A DNA stretch of 64,000 nt from DOZZ01 sp963792655 (GTDB taxonomy: Bacteria; Acidobacteriota; Terriglobia; Bryobacterales; Bryobacteraceae): assembly GCA_963792655.1 (NCBI GenBank), contig CAWBWU010000003.1:496001-560000 (forward strand), given 5' to 3'. The position numbers and the translations under genes are program-made. How positions within the stretch are numbered: position 1 is the first letter of the stretch; each line of letters begins with the position of its first letter. This document shows positions 8,713-18,440 of the stretch, piece by piece. Under the pieces are notes generated by a model. The model was not told where the DNA came from and ran no database searches. It saw only the letters and a list, made by a program, of their open reading frames with translations.

Positions 8713-9607
8713 ATGAAGGGCGGCCTGCTCGGGATCGAAGCCCTGAGCCGCGGTGACATCGAAGCCATCCTGCGGCGCTCGCGCGATTTTCAATCCATGC
8801 CGCGGCTCGATCTCCTGCGCGGCAAGATGATCGTGAATTTGTTTTTCGAAGCCTCGACGCGCACCCGTACAAGCTTCGAAATCGCGGCGCGCCGTCTCGG
8901 TGCCGAGTCTATCTCGATCACGGCTGCCGGCTCGAGTGTGTCGAAAGGTGAGTCGCTGGTGGACACGCTCAACACGCTGGGCGCGATGCGTCCACAGGCG
9001 ATCGTGATGCGGCACTCCGCATCGGGCGCGCCGCATTTTCTTGCGCGCTACCTCAACATTCCCATCGTCAACGCCGGCGATGGCATGCACGAACATCCCA
9101 CGCAGGCGCTGCTCGATGCACTGACGATACTCGATCGCGTACCAAAGCTCGACGGCTTACGTGTTGCGATCATCGGCGACATCGCGCATAGCCGGGTTGC
9201 TCGCTCCAACGTGCACCTGCTCTCGAAGTTTCAAGCAGACATCGTGCTCTGCGGCCCTGCGCCGTGGCTGCCTCCGCAGCTTGCTTCTTTGGCGCCCGGC
9301 GTCGACTTTGACACACGATATTCGCGAAGCCATTCACAACGCGGACGTCATCATGATGCTGCGCGTGCAGCTTGAGCGGCAGCATGAAGTGTCGATGGCG
9401 GAAGGCGAATACTTCCAGTTTTACGGCTTGCGCCTGGAGCATCTCGCGCTGGCGCACCCCGAAGCGATCGTCATGCACCCTGGGCCCATCAACCGCGGGC
9501 GTGAGCTATCGAGCGAAGTTGCCGACAGCCAGCGTTCGGTGATTCTCAATCAAGTGGAGAACGGGATTGCGGTGCGCATGGCCGTGCTCGAAAAGGTGGT
9601 CGCGTGA
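8713..9607 (+). CDS. pyrB: Aspartate carbamoyltransferase catalytic subunit (one frame break)
   Basis: Second step of pyrimidine synthesis: carbamoyl phosphate plus aspartate to carbamoyl aspartate. The carbamoyl-phosphate loop FFEASTRTRTSFE, GSSVSKGESL, the HPTQALLDALTI motif and the closing MLRVQLERQ and HPGPINRGRE boxes are all present. One extra base near 9313 moves the second half (from DIREAIHNADVIMM) into the +1 frame. Corrected length is 297 residues, close to the usual 300-310. No pyrI is adjacent. The stop overlaps the GTG of pyrC (GTGA). Confidence 0.93.
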
Positions 9608-10875
9608 GCACACTGCTGATTCGCAATGGCCGCGTGGTGGACCCGTCGACAGGCCGCGACGAAATTGGCGATGTGTTGATTGTGGACGGCAAGTTCGCCG
9701 CCCACGGAGCAACGCATCGCGATGCCGAAGTGCTCGATGCGACGGGGCTCATCGTCGCGCCCGGTTTCATCGACATGCATGTGCACCTGCGCGAACCGGG
9801 CTTCGAACACTCTGAAACCATCGAGACCGGCGCGCGCGCCGCAGCCGCGGGCGGCTTCACCAGCATCTGTTGCATGCCGAACACCAAGCCGGTGAACGAT
9901 AACGCAACCGTCACCAGTTATATCGTGCAGCGCGCACGCAGCCATGCCGCAGTGAATGTGTTCCCGATTGGCGCGATTACCAAGGGCAGCGCGGGCGAAG
10001 AGCTGGCGTCCATCGGTCTGATGAAACAGGCCGGCATTGTAGCGATCAGCGATGACGGGCGCCCAGTGATGAACGCTCGCGTGATTCGCCGTGCGATGGA
10101 AGTGGCGCGATCGTACGACCTGCCGGTCATCGAGCATTGCGAAGACCTGAACCTCAGCGCCGGCGGCGACATGCATGAAGGTAAGCACTCGACCAGCCTC
10201 GGCCTGCGCGGCATTCCGGCGGCTGCGGAAGATGTGATGGTCGCGCGTGACATCCTGCTCGCCGAACTGACGGGCGCGCGCTATCACGTAGCGCACATCT
10301 CCACGCGGCATGCCGCTGCGATGGTGGCGTTTGCGAAAGCGCGCAAACTACGCGTGACCACCGAAGTGTGCCCGCATCACTTTGTCCTGACCGATGCCGA
10401 GCTGCGCGATTACGACAGCCACTATAAAATGAAGCCGCCATTGCGCACGCAGGCTGATGTGGATGCAATGGTTGCGGCCATTGTGGACGGTGCGATCGAC
10501 GCGATCGCAACAGACCATGCGCCGCACCCGGGCGATGAAAAGATGCAGGAGTTCGAGCGCTGTCCCTTCGGCATCACCGGTCTTGAAACAGCGATCGGGC
10601 TTGCGCTCGAAGTGTTGTTGCACAGCGGGAAAATTTCGCTGATGAAGCTGGTGTCGCTGTTCACCACGGGACCCGCGGGCGTGCTCAGCTTGCAGCGCGG
10701 CACACTCTCGCCGGGCGCATCGGGTGACGTGACGATCTTCAGTCTCGACCGCGAGTGGACCTACGAAGCAGCAAAATCGGAATCGAAGAGCAAGAACTCA
10801 CCGTTCAATGCTCATCGATTCCGAGGGGGTGCAACCACCACCATCGTGCGTGGCGAAGTCGTCTGGCGGGCCTAA
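9604..10875 (+). CDS. pyrC: Dihydroorotase, multifunctional-complex type
   Basis: 423 residues; zinc amidohydrolase closing carbamoyl aspartate to dihydroorotate. Metal ligands are seen in DMHVHLREPG (HxH, about residues 58-62), VIEHCED, the histidines of AHISTRHAA, and IATDHAPH. CMPNTKPVND is the class I dihydroorotase signature. The intact metal site argues against an inactive PyrC-like subunit. The GTG start overlaps the pyrB stop, so the pair is translationally coupled as in other bacteria with pyrB-pyrC. Confidence 0.95.
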   Translation: MSTLLIRNGRVVDPSTGRDEIGDVLIVDGKFAAHGATHRDAEVLDATGLIVAPGFIDMHVHLREPGFEHSETIETGARAAAAGGFTSICCMPNTKPVNDNATVTSYIVQRARSHAAVNVFPIGAITKGSAGEELASIGLMKQAGIVAISDDGRPVMNARVIRRAMEVARSYDLPVIEHCEDLNLSAGGDMHEGKHSTSLGLRGIPAAAEDVMVARDILLAELTGARYHVAHISTRHAAAMVAFAKARKLRVTTEVCPHHFVLTDAELRDYDSHYKMKPPLRTQADVDAMVAAIVDGAIDAIATDHAPHPGDEKMQEFERCPFGITGLETAIGLALEVLLHSGKISLMKLVSLFTTGPAGVLSLQRGTLSPGASGDVTIFSLDREWTYEAAKSESKSKNSPFNAHRFRGGATTTIVRGEVVWRA

Positions 10876-10907
10876 GCCGACCTGGAGATTAGAATTCGAG
10901 CCTGACG

Positions 10908-12008
10908 CTACTCGCTTGCGCCGTGGCCTGCGTCCGGATCGTTGCTCATGTGGTGCGCATGGTGTGCGCCGCCGAAGCGGACGGAATAGCTCGCCAGCCA
11001 CAAATAGTCTGCAAAGGCCGCGTCGCCGTGAGCACCGTACACACGGTCCGGATAGCTGCGGGTGCGATCGCGATGGATCGCGCGTCCAACTGTCGCGGTG
11101 ACCAGATGCCGTCCATGTTGGTATTGGCCGCCGCCTTCAATTGAGACGGCATAACCCGAGCGGCGGAATCCGTCGTTGTCGCCAATCAGATCCTTCGCGG
11201 GGACGCCTTCCCAACGCGGTCCGAACGTGAGTGAAAGGCCGCGCACCTTGCGCACCGGCGCAGTCACACCGGCCTCAAGCAAATACTGATCGGAGATCGA
11301 AACCTGCTGCAGCAAAGGCTTGGCCGTGAGCGAGCGCACGATGCCGTTTGTATCTTGCGGCGTGGCGATGTAGCTCCCGTTGAAGAACACCTGCGCCGTG
11401 CTGCCGAAGTTCTTGAACGACTGCCACCCAAAAACAATTCCGTAGCCGCCCGAACCAGGTTGGATCGAGTAATCGACAAGGCTCGGCACAGGACCCTTGC
11501 CGTCGAACCGGTTCACCGTATTGATTACTTTGTCATTGCCGGACGGTAGTTGCGCGCCCAAGGTGAAAGCAACGTTGCCCTTCGTGTTCTCTCGCGTATC
11601 CCAGAGCCAGCCTTGTGCCGAAACGATGATGTCGCCCACGCCTTGCGCGGTATTCGTCACGGGCGAGTTGTGTGCGCGTCGGCTCGCAAGCAGCAGCGGC
11701 GCATCCACTTGAAGGCTGAAACGATTCGTCAACTGGTAATCCAGATTGAAGTTCAGCAGGTTCACCTTGTTCATGATCTGCGTGCCCTGCGCGATGCGCT
11801 GCTTTTGTTCGACATCCCCCACGAAATGCCGGAACGAAAACTGGTGGCGCAGGCCCAGTGAAAACTGGAACTCGCCAGGGCTAAGGTAGCCACCTTCAGA
11901 CTCGGGGCCGCCAGTGGAAGAGCTCGAGCGCGCCACGATACAGCCCTGTCCGTAGAGGTGTGTGGCGGAACACAACAGCAAAGCGGAGACCACGAAGCGA
12001 GTGTGCAT
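10908..12008 (-). CDS. Outer-membrane beta-barrel protein, His-rich C-terminus
   Basis: About 366 residues with a signal peptide (MHTRFVVSALLLCSATHLYG). Alternating amphipathic strands such as FQFSLGLRHQFSF, LNFNLDYQLTNRFSLQVDAP and ASYSVRFGGAH fit a transporter or porin-like barrel of unknown substrate. The end, GGAHHAHHMSNDPDAGHG, is rich in histidine and could bind metal. Its neighbours (a thioredoxin and, further on, copper export genes) hint at a metal link, but this is inference. I chose the internal ATG because it begins the signal peptide; an upstream start would add 12 residues. Confidence 0.6.
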   Translation of the reverse strand: MHTRFVVSALLLCSATHLYGQGCIVARSSSSTGGPESEGGYLSPGEFQFSLGLRHQFSFRHFVGDVEQKQRIAQGTQIMNKVNLLNFNLDYQLTNRFSLQVDAPLLLASRRAHNSPVTNTAQGVGDIIVSAQGWLWDTRENTKGNVAFTLGAQLPSGNDKVINTVNRFDGKGPVPSLVDYSIQPGSGGYGIVFGWQSFKNFGSTAQVFFNGSYIATPQDTNGIVRSLTAKPLLQQVSISDQYLLEAGVTAPVRKVRGLSLTFGPRWEGVPAKDLIGDNDGFRRSGYAVSIEGGGQYQHGRHLVTATVGRAIHRDRTRSYPDRVYGAHGDAAFADYLWLASYSVRFGGAHHAHHMSNDPDAGHGASE

Positions 12009-12057
12009 TGAGTGGATCGTACCGGGTTGATCCGCCCCAAACAATAGTCAAAAAGAG

Positions 12058-12570
12058 CTACTTCACGTGTGAGACGAACTCAGCCGGCGCGGCTCCCTTG
12101 CGATCTCCGGTCAACCAGGCCAGGCGTTCAAGCAGTTCCGGCTCGCGAATCTGCCCCGAAACAATCGACAGTATGGCGCCATCGCGATCAATGAATATGG
12201 TCGCTGGAACGGCCTCGCCCTTCGATAATCGATAAACGTCGTCACCGTTAGCTCCGGTCCAAACTGGAAACGGAATCGCGTAACGGGCGACCGATTCCGC
12301 AATGGCTGCACGGGTCTTGGCGTCGTCCACCGAGATCGCGACGAAGTGCAGATCGGTTCTGGTCGTTTGCTGCGCTGCCTTCACCAACATGGGCATCTCT
12401 TCACGGCAAGGCATGCACCACGTCGCCCAGAAGTTCAACACCACCAGGCTGCCGCGCAAATCTTTGAGATGTACTTTCTGGCCGTCGAGCGTCCTGGCGC
12501 TCAGCTCGGCTTTCGGCGCAGCGGTGGCAAGAGTGGCCGACATCAAGATGCAAAGCAACAACGATCGCAT
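12058..12570 (-). CDS. TlpA-family periplasmic thioredoxin-like protein
   Basis: 170 residues. A signal peptide (MRSLLLCILMSATLATAAP) precedes a TlpA/ResA-like domain with the redox motif NFWATWCMPCREEMP and the cis-proline strand AVPATIFIDRDG. Such proteins reduce disulfides outside the cytoplasm, for example in apocytochrome c or copper-site maturation. It lies 49 bases upstream of the barrel-protein gene on the same strand and divergent from the FecR-type gene. Confidence 0.88.
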   Translation of the reverse strand: MRSLLLCILMSATLATAAPKAELSARTLDGQKVHLKDLRGSLVVLNFWATWCMPCREEMPMLVKAAQQTTRTDLHFVAISVDDAKTRAAIAESVARYAIPFPVWTGANGDDVYRLSKGEAVPATIFIDRDGAILSIVSGQIREPELLERLAWLTGDRKGAAPAEFVSHVK

Positions 12571-12580
12571 TCAGAGTCAC

Positions 12581-12600
12581 TATACCTTTTGCCCGGTATA
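12581..12600. promoter_or_regulatory. Inverted repeat in a divergent promoter region
   Basis: TATACC and GGTATA arms separated by 8 bases lie in the 40-base gap between the divergent tlpA-like and FecR-type genes. The position suits an operator or a shared promoter element. No regulator is known for it, and a 6-bp repeat could be chance. Confidence 0.3.
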
Positions 12601-12610
12601 TTGAAATACG

Positions 12611-13186
12611 TTGAGGGTCCCGCTTGTTTTTCTGGCGCTCGTCTTGCCGCCACTCTGCGCTCAGTCTGTGTTGTCGACGCATTCGGGCATCGTGCATGCA
12701 TCCGAGGGTGAAGTCTGGATCGACACCACACCGGTCCCCGAGATCCACGCGCGCTTCCCTGACCTTCCCGTTGGCTCGGTGCTGAGCACCGGCGAAGGCG
12801 ATGTGGAACTGTTGCTCGCGCCCGAGGTCTTTCTCTGGGTTGGTCACGACAGCGCTGTGCGCATGCTGGATAAAGAGCTGGCCGATGCACAAATTGAAAT
12901 TGTGAGAGGCTCAGCGATCTTAAAGAGCGGCAACTTCCCAGGCGGCGTGCGGATCACGGTGATGCACGAAGGGATGGCGCTGCGCCTCGCGCCGAATTCC
13001 TCTCACCGCATCGACATCACGGGATCTGGCGCGCCGGAGTTGGAAGCCTGGGCACGGCAACGGCGCAAGTTGCTCGCGACGGACAACCAGCACCGCATCG
13101 ACGAAGTAGTGAAGGCGAACGATCCGCATCGTGCGCGCAGCGCGAGGTACCCGATGCATGTGACGCCATTTCCGGGCAGAGGCTGA
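12611..13186 (+). CDS. FecR-domain secreted protein
   Basis: 191 residues from a TTG start, with a short signal peptide (MRVPLVFLALVLPPLCAQ). The body has FecR-like beta structure: GIVHASEGEVWID, LPVGSVLSTGEGDVELLLAP and IEIVRGSAILKSG match the repeated strand pattern of FecR proteins without a FecI partner, a form frequent in Acidobacteriota. The C-terminus is basic (HRARSARYPMHVTPFPGRG). A role in envelope sensing or structure is plausible, but no sigma factor lies next to it. Confidence 0.6.
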   Translation: MRVPLVFLALVLPPLCAQSVLSTHSGIVHASEGEVWIDTTPVPEIHARFPDLPVGSVLSTGEGDVELLLAPEVFLWVGHDSAVRMLDKELADAQIEIVRGSAILKSGNFPGGVRITVMHEGMALRLAPNSSHRIDITGSGAPELEAWARQRRKLLATDNQHRIDEVVKANDPHRARSARYPMHVTPFPGRG

Positions 13187-13227
13187 TCAACGTTGTTACA
13201 TCGAAGGCGCGGTCAAAGCGTGCTCTT

Positions 13228-13252
13228 GCGCTCCTCCCGCGTCGCGCCTCTG
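13228..13252 (-). repeat. Intergenic repeat CAGAGGCGCGA..GAGCGC, copy 1
   Basis: The minus strand reads CAGAGGCGCGACGCGGGAGG then AGCGC. Copies on the plus strand lie at 25233-25256 and 29859-29883. All three are between genes. The conserved core is CAGAGGCGCGA and the terminal GAGCGC. Confidence 0.45.
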
Positions 13253-13302
13253 CAAGGGTGCGCAGCGGGAGCCACTTCATAAGCCGTTATCATGGCAATA
13301 GA

Positions 13303-13635
13303 ATGTTGCTGTTCCTTCAACGCTGCCTGGCATTGTTGGTGCTTACCACAGCGTTAGCGAACGCCCAGTGCGCGGCTTCGTGCTTCTTCAGCGTTCCGCC
13401 GACTGATCCGCATCGATGCTGCCCGAAACCGCATGGATCGGGGCCGAAGCACGAAACAGCGTGCGTCAAAGTACCTGCACCTGGCGAAACCGCGCAACGT
13501 GTAGAGATTCATATCGCCACGCTGTCCGCATCATACGCGGCACCAATGTTTCATCTCAGGATGCACTCGGAGCAACCGCGCGCAGTTCTGCGCACGGTCG
13601 ATTCGCCACCCATTCTGCTCGCGCTCCGCGTCTAG
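13303..13635 (+). CDS. Small Cys-rich secreted protein next to copper genes
   Basis: Unrecognised, about 110 residues. A signal peptide (MLLFLQRCLALLVLTTALANA) is followed by CAASCFF and CCPKPHGSGPKHETAC, giving five cysteines and two histidines in about 36 residues, a pattern suited to metal binding. The remainder is bland and ends VDSPPILLALRV. It precedes a barrel protein and a copper ATPase on the same strand, so a periplasmic metal-binding role is a fair guess. An earlier ATG at 13258 would add 15 residues before the signal peptide. Confidence 0.55.
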   Translation: MLLFLQRCLALLVLTTALANAQCAASCFFSVPPTDPHRCCPKPHGSGPKHETACVKVPAPGETAQRVEIHIATLSASYAAPMFHLRMHSEQPRAVLRTVDSPPILLALRV

Positions 13636-13708
13636 AAGTATCTCGTCTTCCCACTGCTCTCAAACGCGCGCCGTCTGGCGCGATCCCTGTGCTTGCTTTG
13701 GAGATCCT

Positions 13709-15001
13709 TTGTCCTTTTCGTTTTTACCCATAATTCTTCTGCTTCCGTGGTGCGCGTTTGCGCAACATGACGCAGCGATGCCCGATATGCCGGGTATGCA
13801 AATGAGCGAAACCAATACTGCCGGAACCTTTCTGTTGAGCCTGTCGTCGGGTACAGCCGTCAACCCGTTGTCATGGCAGATGCCGATGCGCATGGTGCAG
13901 CGGGGTTCGTGGAACACGATGTTCATGGCGCAGGCTTTCATCAACGATACGCAACAGTCTGGCCCGCGCGGAGCCGACAAGCTTTACTCCGCCAACTGGT
14001 TCATGGCGAACGTAGAACATTCGGCAGGCGCGAAGGCTGCAGTACAGATTCAAGTGATGATGAGTCTCGATCCGCTCACCATTCGTCATCGCAGCTATCC
14101 GTTGCTTTTCCAAACGGGCGAGACGGCATATGGGAAAGCGTTGGTGGATGCGCAACATCCGCACGACTTGATCATGGCTGCGGGCATTCAGTATGCGCGC
14201 TCGGCCGGTGAACACACCATCCTGCAACTCTCGTTCTCGCCCGTTGGTGATCCGGCGATCGGCCCCGTGGCGTATCCGCATCGCGCGTCTGCCGCTGAGT
14301 TGCCGCAGGCCACGCTGTCGCACCACTGGCAGGATTCGACACACATCGCGAACGATGTCATCACCGGCGGTATCCAATATAAGAAGCTTCGGCTGGAAGC
14401 AAGCGGATTCTACGGCTCCGAACCAAATGAGAACCGGTGGAACATCGATTCGGGGCCGGTGAATTCCTGGTCGACGCGGCTCTGGATTACGCCTTCGAAG
14501 AACTGGGCTGCGCAGGTTTCCGTAGCGCATCTGGTCAAGCCCGAAGAGCTGGAGACAACGAATCAATTCCGCAGCACTGCCTCGGTGCATTACTCCAGAC
14601 CCATGCAAGGCAGTAGCTGGTCGTCGAGTCTGATTTGGGGACGCAATCATCGCGACGGCACGGCGCACAATACAAATTCGTATCTCGCCGAAACAGTGGT
14701 GCCTCTTTCTGCTCGAAACTTTCTTACCGGCCGCGCGGAGCTTGTCGACAAAGATGAACTGTTTCGCAATCAGCCGGATGTGGAGACACGGTTGAATCAA
14801 CTGTATGGCAGCACCTTTCGCGTGCGCGCATTCACTGCAGGCTATACGCGCGACTTTCCGTTGTTCGCCGCTCTGCAGACGGGGCTCGGGTTCAACGTGG
14901 AAGCGTATTCAATCCCGGCCGCGATTCAGCCTTACTATGGCGAGCATCCCTTCGGAGCCAACGTCTTTTTGCGCGTGCGCTTGCAAGGTAAGCAACAGTG
15001 A
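13709..15001 (+). CDS. Outer-membrane beta-barrel protein of a copper-export cluster
   Basis: 430 residues from a TTG start with a signal peptide (SFSFLPIILLLPWCAFAQ). The mature N-terminus, HDAAMPDMPGMQMSE, is Met/His-rich like copper-handling proteins such as CopB and PcoB. The rest is barrel-like (aromatic girdle residues, repeated strands, end VFLRVRLQGKQQ). The copper P-type ATPase starts 15 bases downstream. The likely role is passage or sequestration of metal at the outer membrane; the family was not identified with certainty. Confidence 0.6.
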   Translation: MSFSFLPIILLLPWCAFAQHDAAMPDMPGMQMSETNTAGTFLLSLSSGTAVNPLSWQMPMRMVQRGSWNTMFMAQAFINDTQQSGPRGADKLYSANWFMANVEHSAGAKAAVQIQVMMSLDPLTIRHRSYPLLFQTGETAYGKALVDAQHPHDLIMAAGIQYARSAGEHTILQLSFSPVGDPAIGPVAYPHRASAAELPQATLSHHWQDSTHIANDVITGGIQYKKLRLEASGFYGSEPNENRWNIDSGPVNSWSTRLWITPSKNWAAQVSVAHLVKPEELETTNQFRSTASVHYSRPMQGSSWSSSLIWGRNHRDGTAHNTNSYLAETVVPLSARNFLTGRAELVDKDELFRNQPDVETRLNQLYGSTFRVRAFTAGYTRDFPLFAALQTGLGFNVEAYSIPAAIQPYYGEHPFGANVFLRVRLQGKQQ

Positions 15002-15016
15002 GACGCTGAAAGCAGC

Positions 15017-17327
15017 ATGAGCTCGGCACACTTTCCCATCCTGAACGCCGCCAAAAAGAAGGACCCCGTGTGCGGCATGCAGGTCGACCCGGCGCGTGCT
15101 GCGGGCCGCACAACGTACAACGGCACGGAATATTTCTTCTGCGCAACGGGTTGTCTGCACAAGTTCGAACGCAATCCCGATGCGTATCTTGCTGGCACGC
15201 CGCCTCCACCACCGGCTGCCGTAGCCGGTGTGGAATATACATGCCCGATGCATCCGGAGATCGTGCAAAGCAAACCGGGTGTATGCCCGCTGTGCGGCAT
15301 GGCGCTCGAGCCGATGACGGTGACGGCCGAGCCCGAAGACAACACCGAACTGCACGACATGACGCGCCGCTTCCGTCTCGCGCTGCTGTTGAGTGCACCG
15401 ATTCTGCTGATGATGTTCAGCGATTTCATTCCCGGTCTCTCTTTGCAGCACGCCGCCGCAATGGCTTGGATGCCTTATGTCGAATTCCTGCTCGCCACGC
15501 CTGTCGTGCTTTGGGCCGGTTGGCCGATCTGGGAACGCGCGTGGATGTCGATCGTTCATCGCAGCCCGAACATGTTCACGCTCATCGGGCTCGGCTCCGG
15601 CAGCGCGTATCTGTTCAGTGTTGCAGCGCTGTTGGTGCCGTCGCGCTTCCCTGCCTCGTTTCATAACCGGATGGGACAGGTGGAAGGCTACTTCGAACCC
15701 GCAGCGGTGATCGTCACGTTAGTGCTGCTGGGCCAGGTGCTCGAATTGCGCGCACGGCAGCAGACCAGTAGCGCGCTGAAGTCGCTCCTGAATCTGACGC
15801 CCAAGACCGCTCGCGTGGTTCTGTTCGATGGGCGCGAGGAAGACCTCGCGCTCGACCAGGTGCAGCGCGGGTTCCGATTGCGCGTGCGCCCCGGCGAAGC
15901 AGTGCCGACAGATGGAATCGTGCTGGAAGGCAACAGCACGGTAAACGAATCGATGCTCACGGGTGAATCGCTGCCGGTCGAGAAGGTTGTGGGCGCGAGC
16001 GTTACCGGCGGCACGTTGAACGGCGCGGGTTCGTTCCTGATGCGCGCGGAACGGGTAGGCAGTGAGACGATGCTCGCGCAAATCGTGCGGCTGGTGAGCC
16101 AGGCGCAACGCACACGAGCACCGATTCAGCGCGTGGCCGACCGCGTAGCAGCTTACTTCGTTCCGGCGGTTGTTGCCGTTGCAGCAATCACGTTCGCGCT
16201 CTGGGCGATCTGGGGACCGGAGCCGCGCTTTGCGCATGCACTGGTGAATGCCGTCGCGGTGCTCATCATCGCGTGCCCTTGTGCCTTGGGTCTTGCCACG
16301 CCGATGTCGATCATGACGGGAACAGGGCGCGGCGCAACCGAAGGCGTGCTGATCCGCAATGCGGAAGCGCTCGAGATTTTAGGAAAAGCGCGCACGCTGG
16401 TGATTGATAAAACCGGCACGCTCACGGAAGGCAAGCCGGCGCTCACGTCGATCCAGCCAGCGCCGGGTTGGGATGATGCGGAGTTGCTTCGCGTCGCGGC
16501 CAGCCTCGAACAGGCAAGCGAGCATCCGGTCGCTGCGGCCATCGTGCAAGGCGCAAAACAGCGTGGTGTCGTGTTGCATCAGCCATCAGGTTTTCAAGCG
16601 CTCGCGGGTCAGGGCGCGTCGGGCTCAGTGGATGGCAAAGAGGTTCTCGCCGGCAATGAACAGTTGCTCAAAGAGCGCGGCGTTGATGTCGAGCACGGTG
16701 CAGCACGACGCGGACGGCACTTTGATTTTTGTCGCGGTCGATGGCGCGCTCGCCGGTGTGTTGGCCGTTGCGGATGAGATCAAAGCATCGGCTCTCGACG
16801 CCATGCAAGCACTGCGCCGTGACGGAGTGCGGGTCATTATGCTGACGGGTGATCGTGAGCAAACGGCGCGCGCGGTCGGCAAAGTTTTAGGTATCGATGA
16901 GATTGAAGCCGGGGTGCTGCCCGCGCAAAAGGGCGCGGTGATCGCCAGGCTGCAACAGCAGGGTCAAATTGTGGCCATGGCAGGCGACGGCGTGAACGAT
17001 GCGCCGGCATTGGCCCAGGCGCAAGTGGGCATCGCGATGGGCACGGGCACCGACATTGCTATGGAAAGCGCGGGCGTGACTTTGTTGAAGGGCGACCTGC
17101 GTGGAATCGTGCGCGCCATTCACCTAAGCCGCGCGACGATGCGCAATATTCGCCAGAACTTGTGGTTTGCGTTTCTCTATAACTTGCTGGGCGTGCCGGT
17201 CGCGGCGGGGTTGCTGTACCCGCAATTCGGGATCGTGCTCAGCCCGATGATTGCGAGTGCAGCGATGACGTTCAGTTCGGTGTCGGTGATTGCCAATGCT
17301 TTGCGGCTGCGGCGCGTGAAGTTATAG
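15017..17327 (+). CDS. copA: Copper-translocating P-type ATPase (one frame break)
   Basis: P1B-type ATPase exporting copper across the inner membrane. It starts with a YHS domain (DPVCGMQVDP, residues 16-58) and a second Cys/Met metal site (YTCPMHPEIVQSKPGVCPLC, about 75-96) in place of the usual HMA domain. Core motifs are MLTGESLPVEK, the ion-binding ACPCALGLATP in the sixth transmembrane helix, DKTGTLTEGKP, the ATP-binding SEHPVA, and GDGVNDAPAL. One extra base near 16706 moves the last 200 residues (from VQHDADGTLIF) into the +1 frame. The corrected product is 769 residues. The YHS-type N-terminus fits the CopB-like/copper-silver group. Confidence 0.93.
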
Positions 17328-17349
17328 GGACCAGCGCCGGGCTGGTCCC
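17327..17349. terminator. Bidirectional hairpin between convergent genes
   Basis: GGGACCAGC and GCTGGTCCC form a perfect 9-bp stem around a 5-base loop, beginning right after the copA stop and 12 bases before the end of the opposing metallo-hydrolase gene. No long T run follows, so it may act as a mild or Rho-assisted terminator. Confidence 0.6.
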
Positions 17350-17361
17350 GTGAGAGTTTAC

Positions 17362-18375
17362 TTACCTGGCAGGATACTGCTTGGTCCAGTTGTTGCGGCT
17401 GTTGGTTACTGAGAAGCTGCCATCCTGCATCGCGCTGAGCTTGATGTAGTGGCCTTCATCGGGCTTCTCTTCGACATTGGCAACGAACTTCTCACCGGCG
17501 TTGTGTGCGTCGCCGCCGGCAATCGCACGATGCAGTTGCCAGATGTCCTCCACCGCCTTTGTGTTGTGGATGGTGTCCCATGCTTCGGCCGTGCCGCCCT
17601 TGCGCGCACCGTTGTCCATGATGGCGACACGCGGGCTCAGGCCAGCCACCATCGCCGGAGTGCCGGACATGTTCATTCCGTGATGCGTAACCACGTACAC
17701 GTCAACGGTGCCGAGCCTATTGTTCGGACACATCAGATCGTACTCTTTGTTCCAGGTCAGGTCGCCCAAGTCGACCATGCGGAACTTGCCGAAGGTGAAG
17801 AAGGTGCCGATAGATTGCGCATTCTCGGTCGGATCGGTGTCGCGCAATTTGGTCTCGGAACAGAAGGGATTCGGCGCACCCGCGCCGGGCAGCGGCTTAT
17901 CGATGCGCTTGCCGGCAGCAGTAAGAACCTCAACTTTCACGCCGCGCAAAGGAAGCATCATGCCAGGGACCGCTTCGGTGTGTTTGGCCTTGTCACGAAC
18001 GGCAAGGTAGTCGTTATAGAGCTTGGTACCACCCGGATCTTTCTCGATGCTCTCGCCGTGGTCGATGAAGTTGCGGATTGGGATGAGCGCCGCGAGCTGC
18101 GGCACGCCCCCCGCGTGGTCGATGTGAAAGTGAGTGATCAGCAAGTTGTCGATCTGTTTCAGACCTGCGGCATGCGCGGCCGCCACAATGCGCTTGGCGT
18201 CGCGCTGTTCGAAACCAGGCCAGCCGGTGTCGATCAGCAGGCTTTCTCCGGAAGGTGAAACGACCAGCGTAGACTGCCCGCCTTCCACGTCAATAAAGTA
18301 AACATCGAGCGACTTGCCGGCGGCCGCAACCGTGCCGGACGCCGCAAGCATTAGAGCTAGAACGCGTATCCACAT
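17362..18375 (-). CDS. Secreted metallo-beta-lactamase-fold hydrolase (ComEC/Rec2-like)
   Basis: 337 residues with a signal peptide (MWIRVLALMLAASGTVAAAG). The MBL zinc motif is THFHIDHAGG; further metal ligands are probably in VDLGDLTWNKE and VTHHGMNMSG. DVYFIDVEGGQSTLVVSPSG is the opening strand pair typical of the ComEC-type MBL family, here as a stand-alone periplasmic enzyme. The substrate is unknown; relatives act on phosphodiesters or lactones. The start is the ATG before the signal peptide, not the upstream one. Confidence 0.8.
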   Translation of the reverse strand: MWIRVLALMLAASGTVAAAGKSLDVYFIDVEGGQSTLVVSPSGESLLIDTGWPGFEQRDAKRIVAAAHAAGLKQIDNLLITHFHIDHAGGVPQLAALIPIRNFIDHGESIEKDPGGTKLYNDYLAVRDKAKHTEAVPGMMLPLRGVKVEVLTAAGKRIDKPLPGAGAPNPFCSETKLRDTDPTENAQSIGTFFTFGKFRMVDLGDLTWNKEYDLMCPNNRLGTVDVYVVTHHGMNMSGTPAMVAGLSPRVAIMDNGARKGGTAEAWDTIHNTKAVEDIWQLHRAIAGGDAHNAGEKFVANVEEKPDEGHYIKLSAMQDGSFSVTNSRNNWTKQYPAR

Positions 18376-18440
18376 GGTTAGTGATCGTATCAGTTCCGGC
18401 CCGGGAACATTCTGGTGCATTCTGGCGTATTCTCCAACAG

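Noticed and set aside
13871..14800. A 309-codon minus-strand frame opposite the copper-cluster barrel gene
   Set aside because: The plus-strand gene has a signal peptide and continuous barrel-like sequence; the minus product is a Arg/His-rich shadow.
17362..18375. Beta-lactamase
   Set aside because: The metallo-beta-lactamase fold is clear, but the ComEC-like opening and overall layout do not match class B beta-lactamases.
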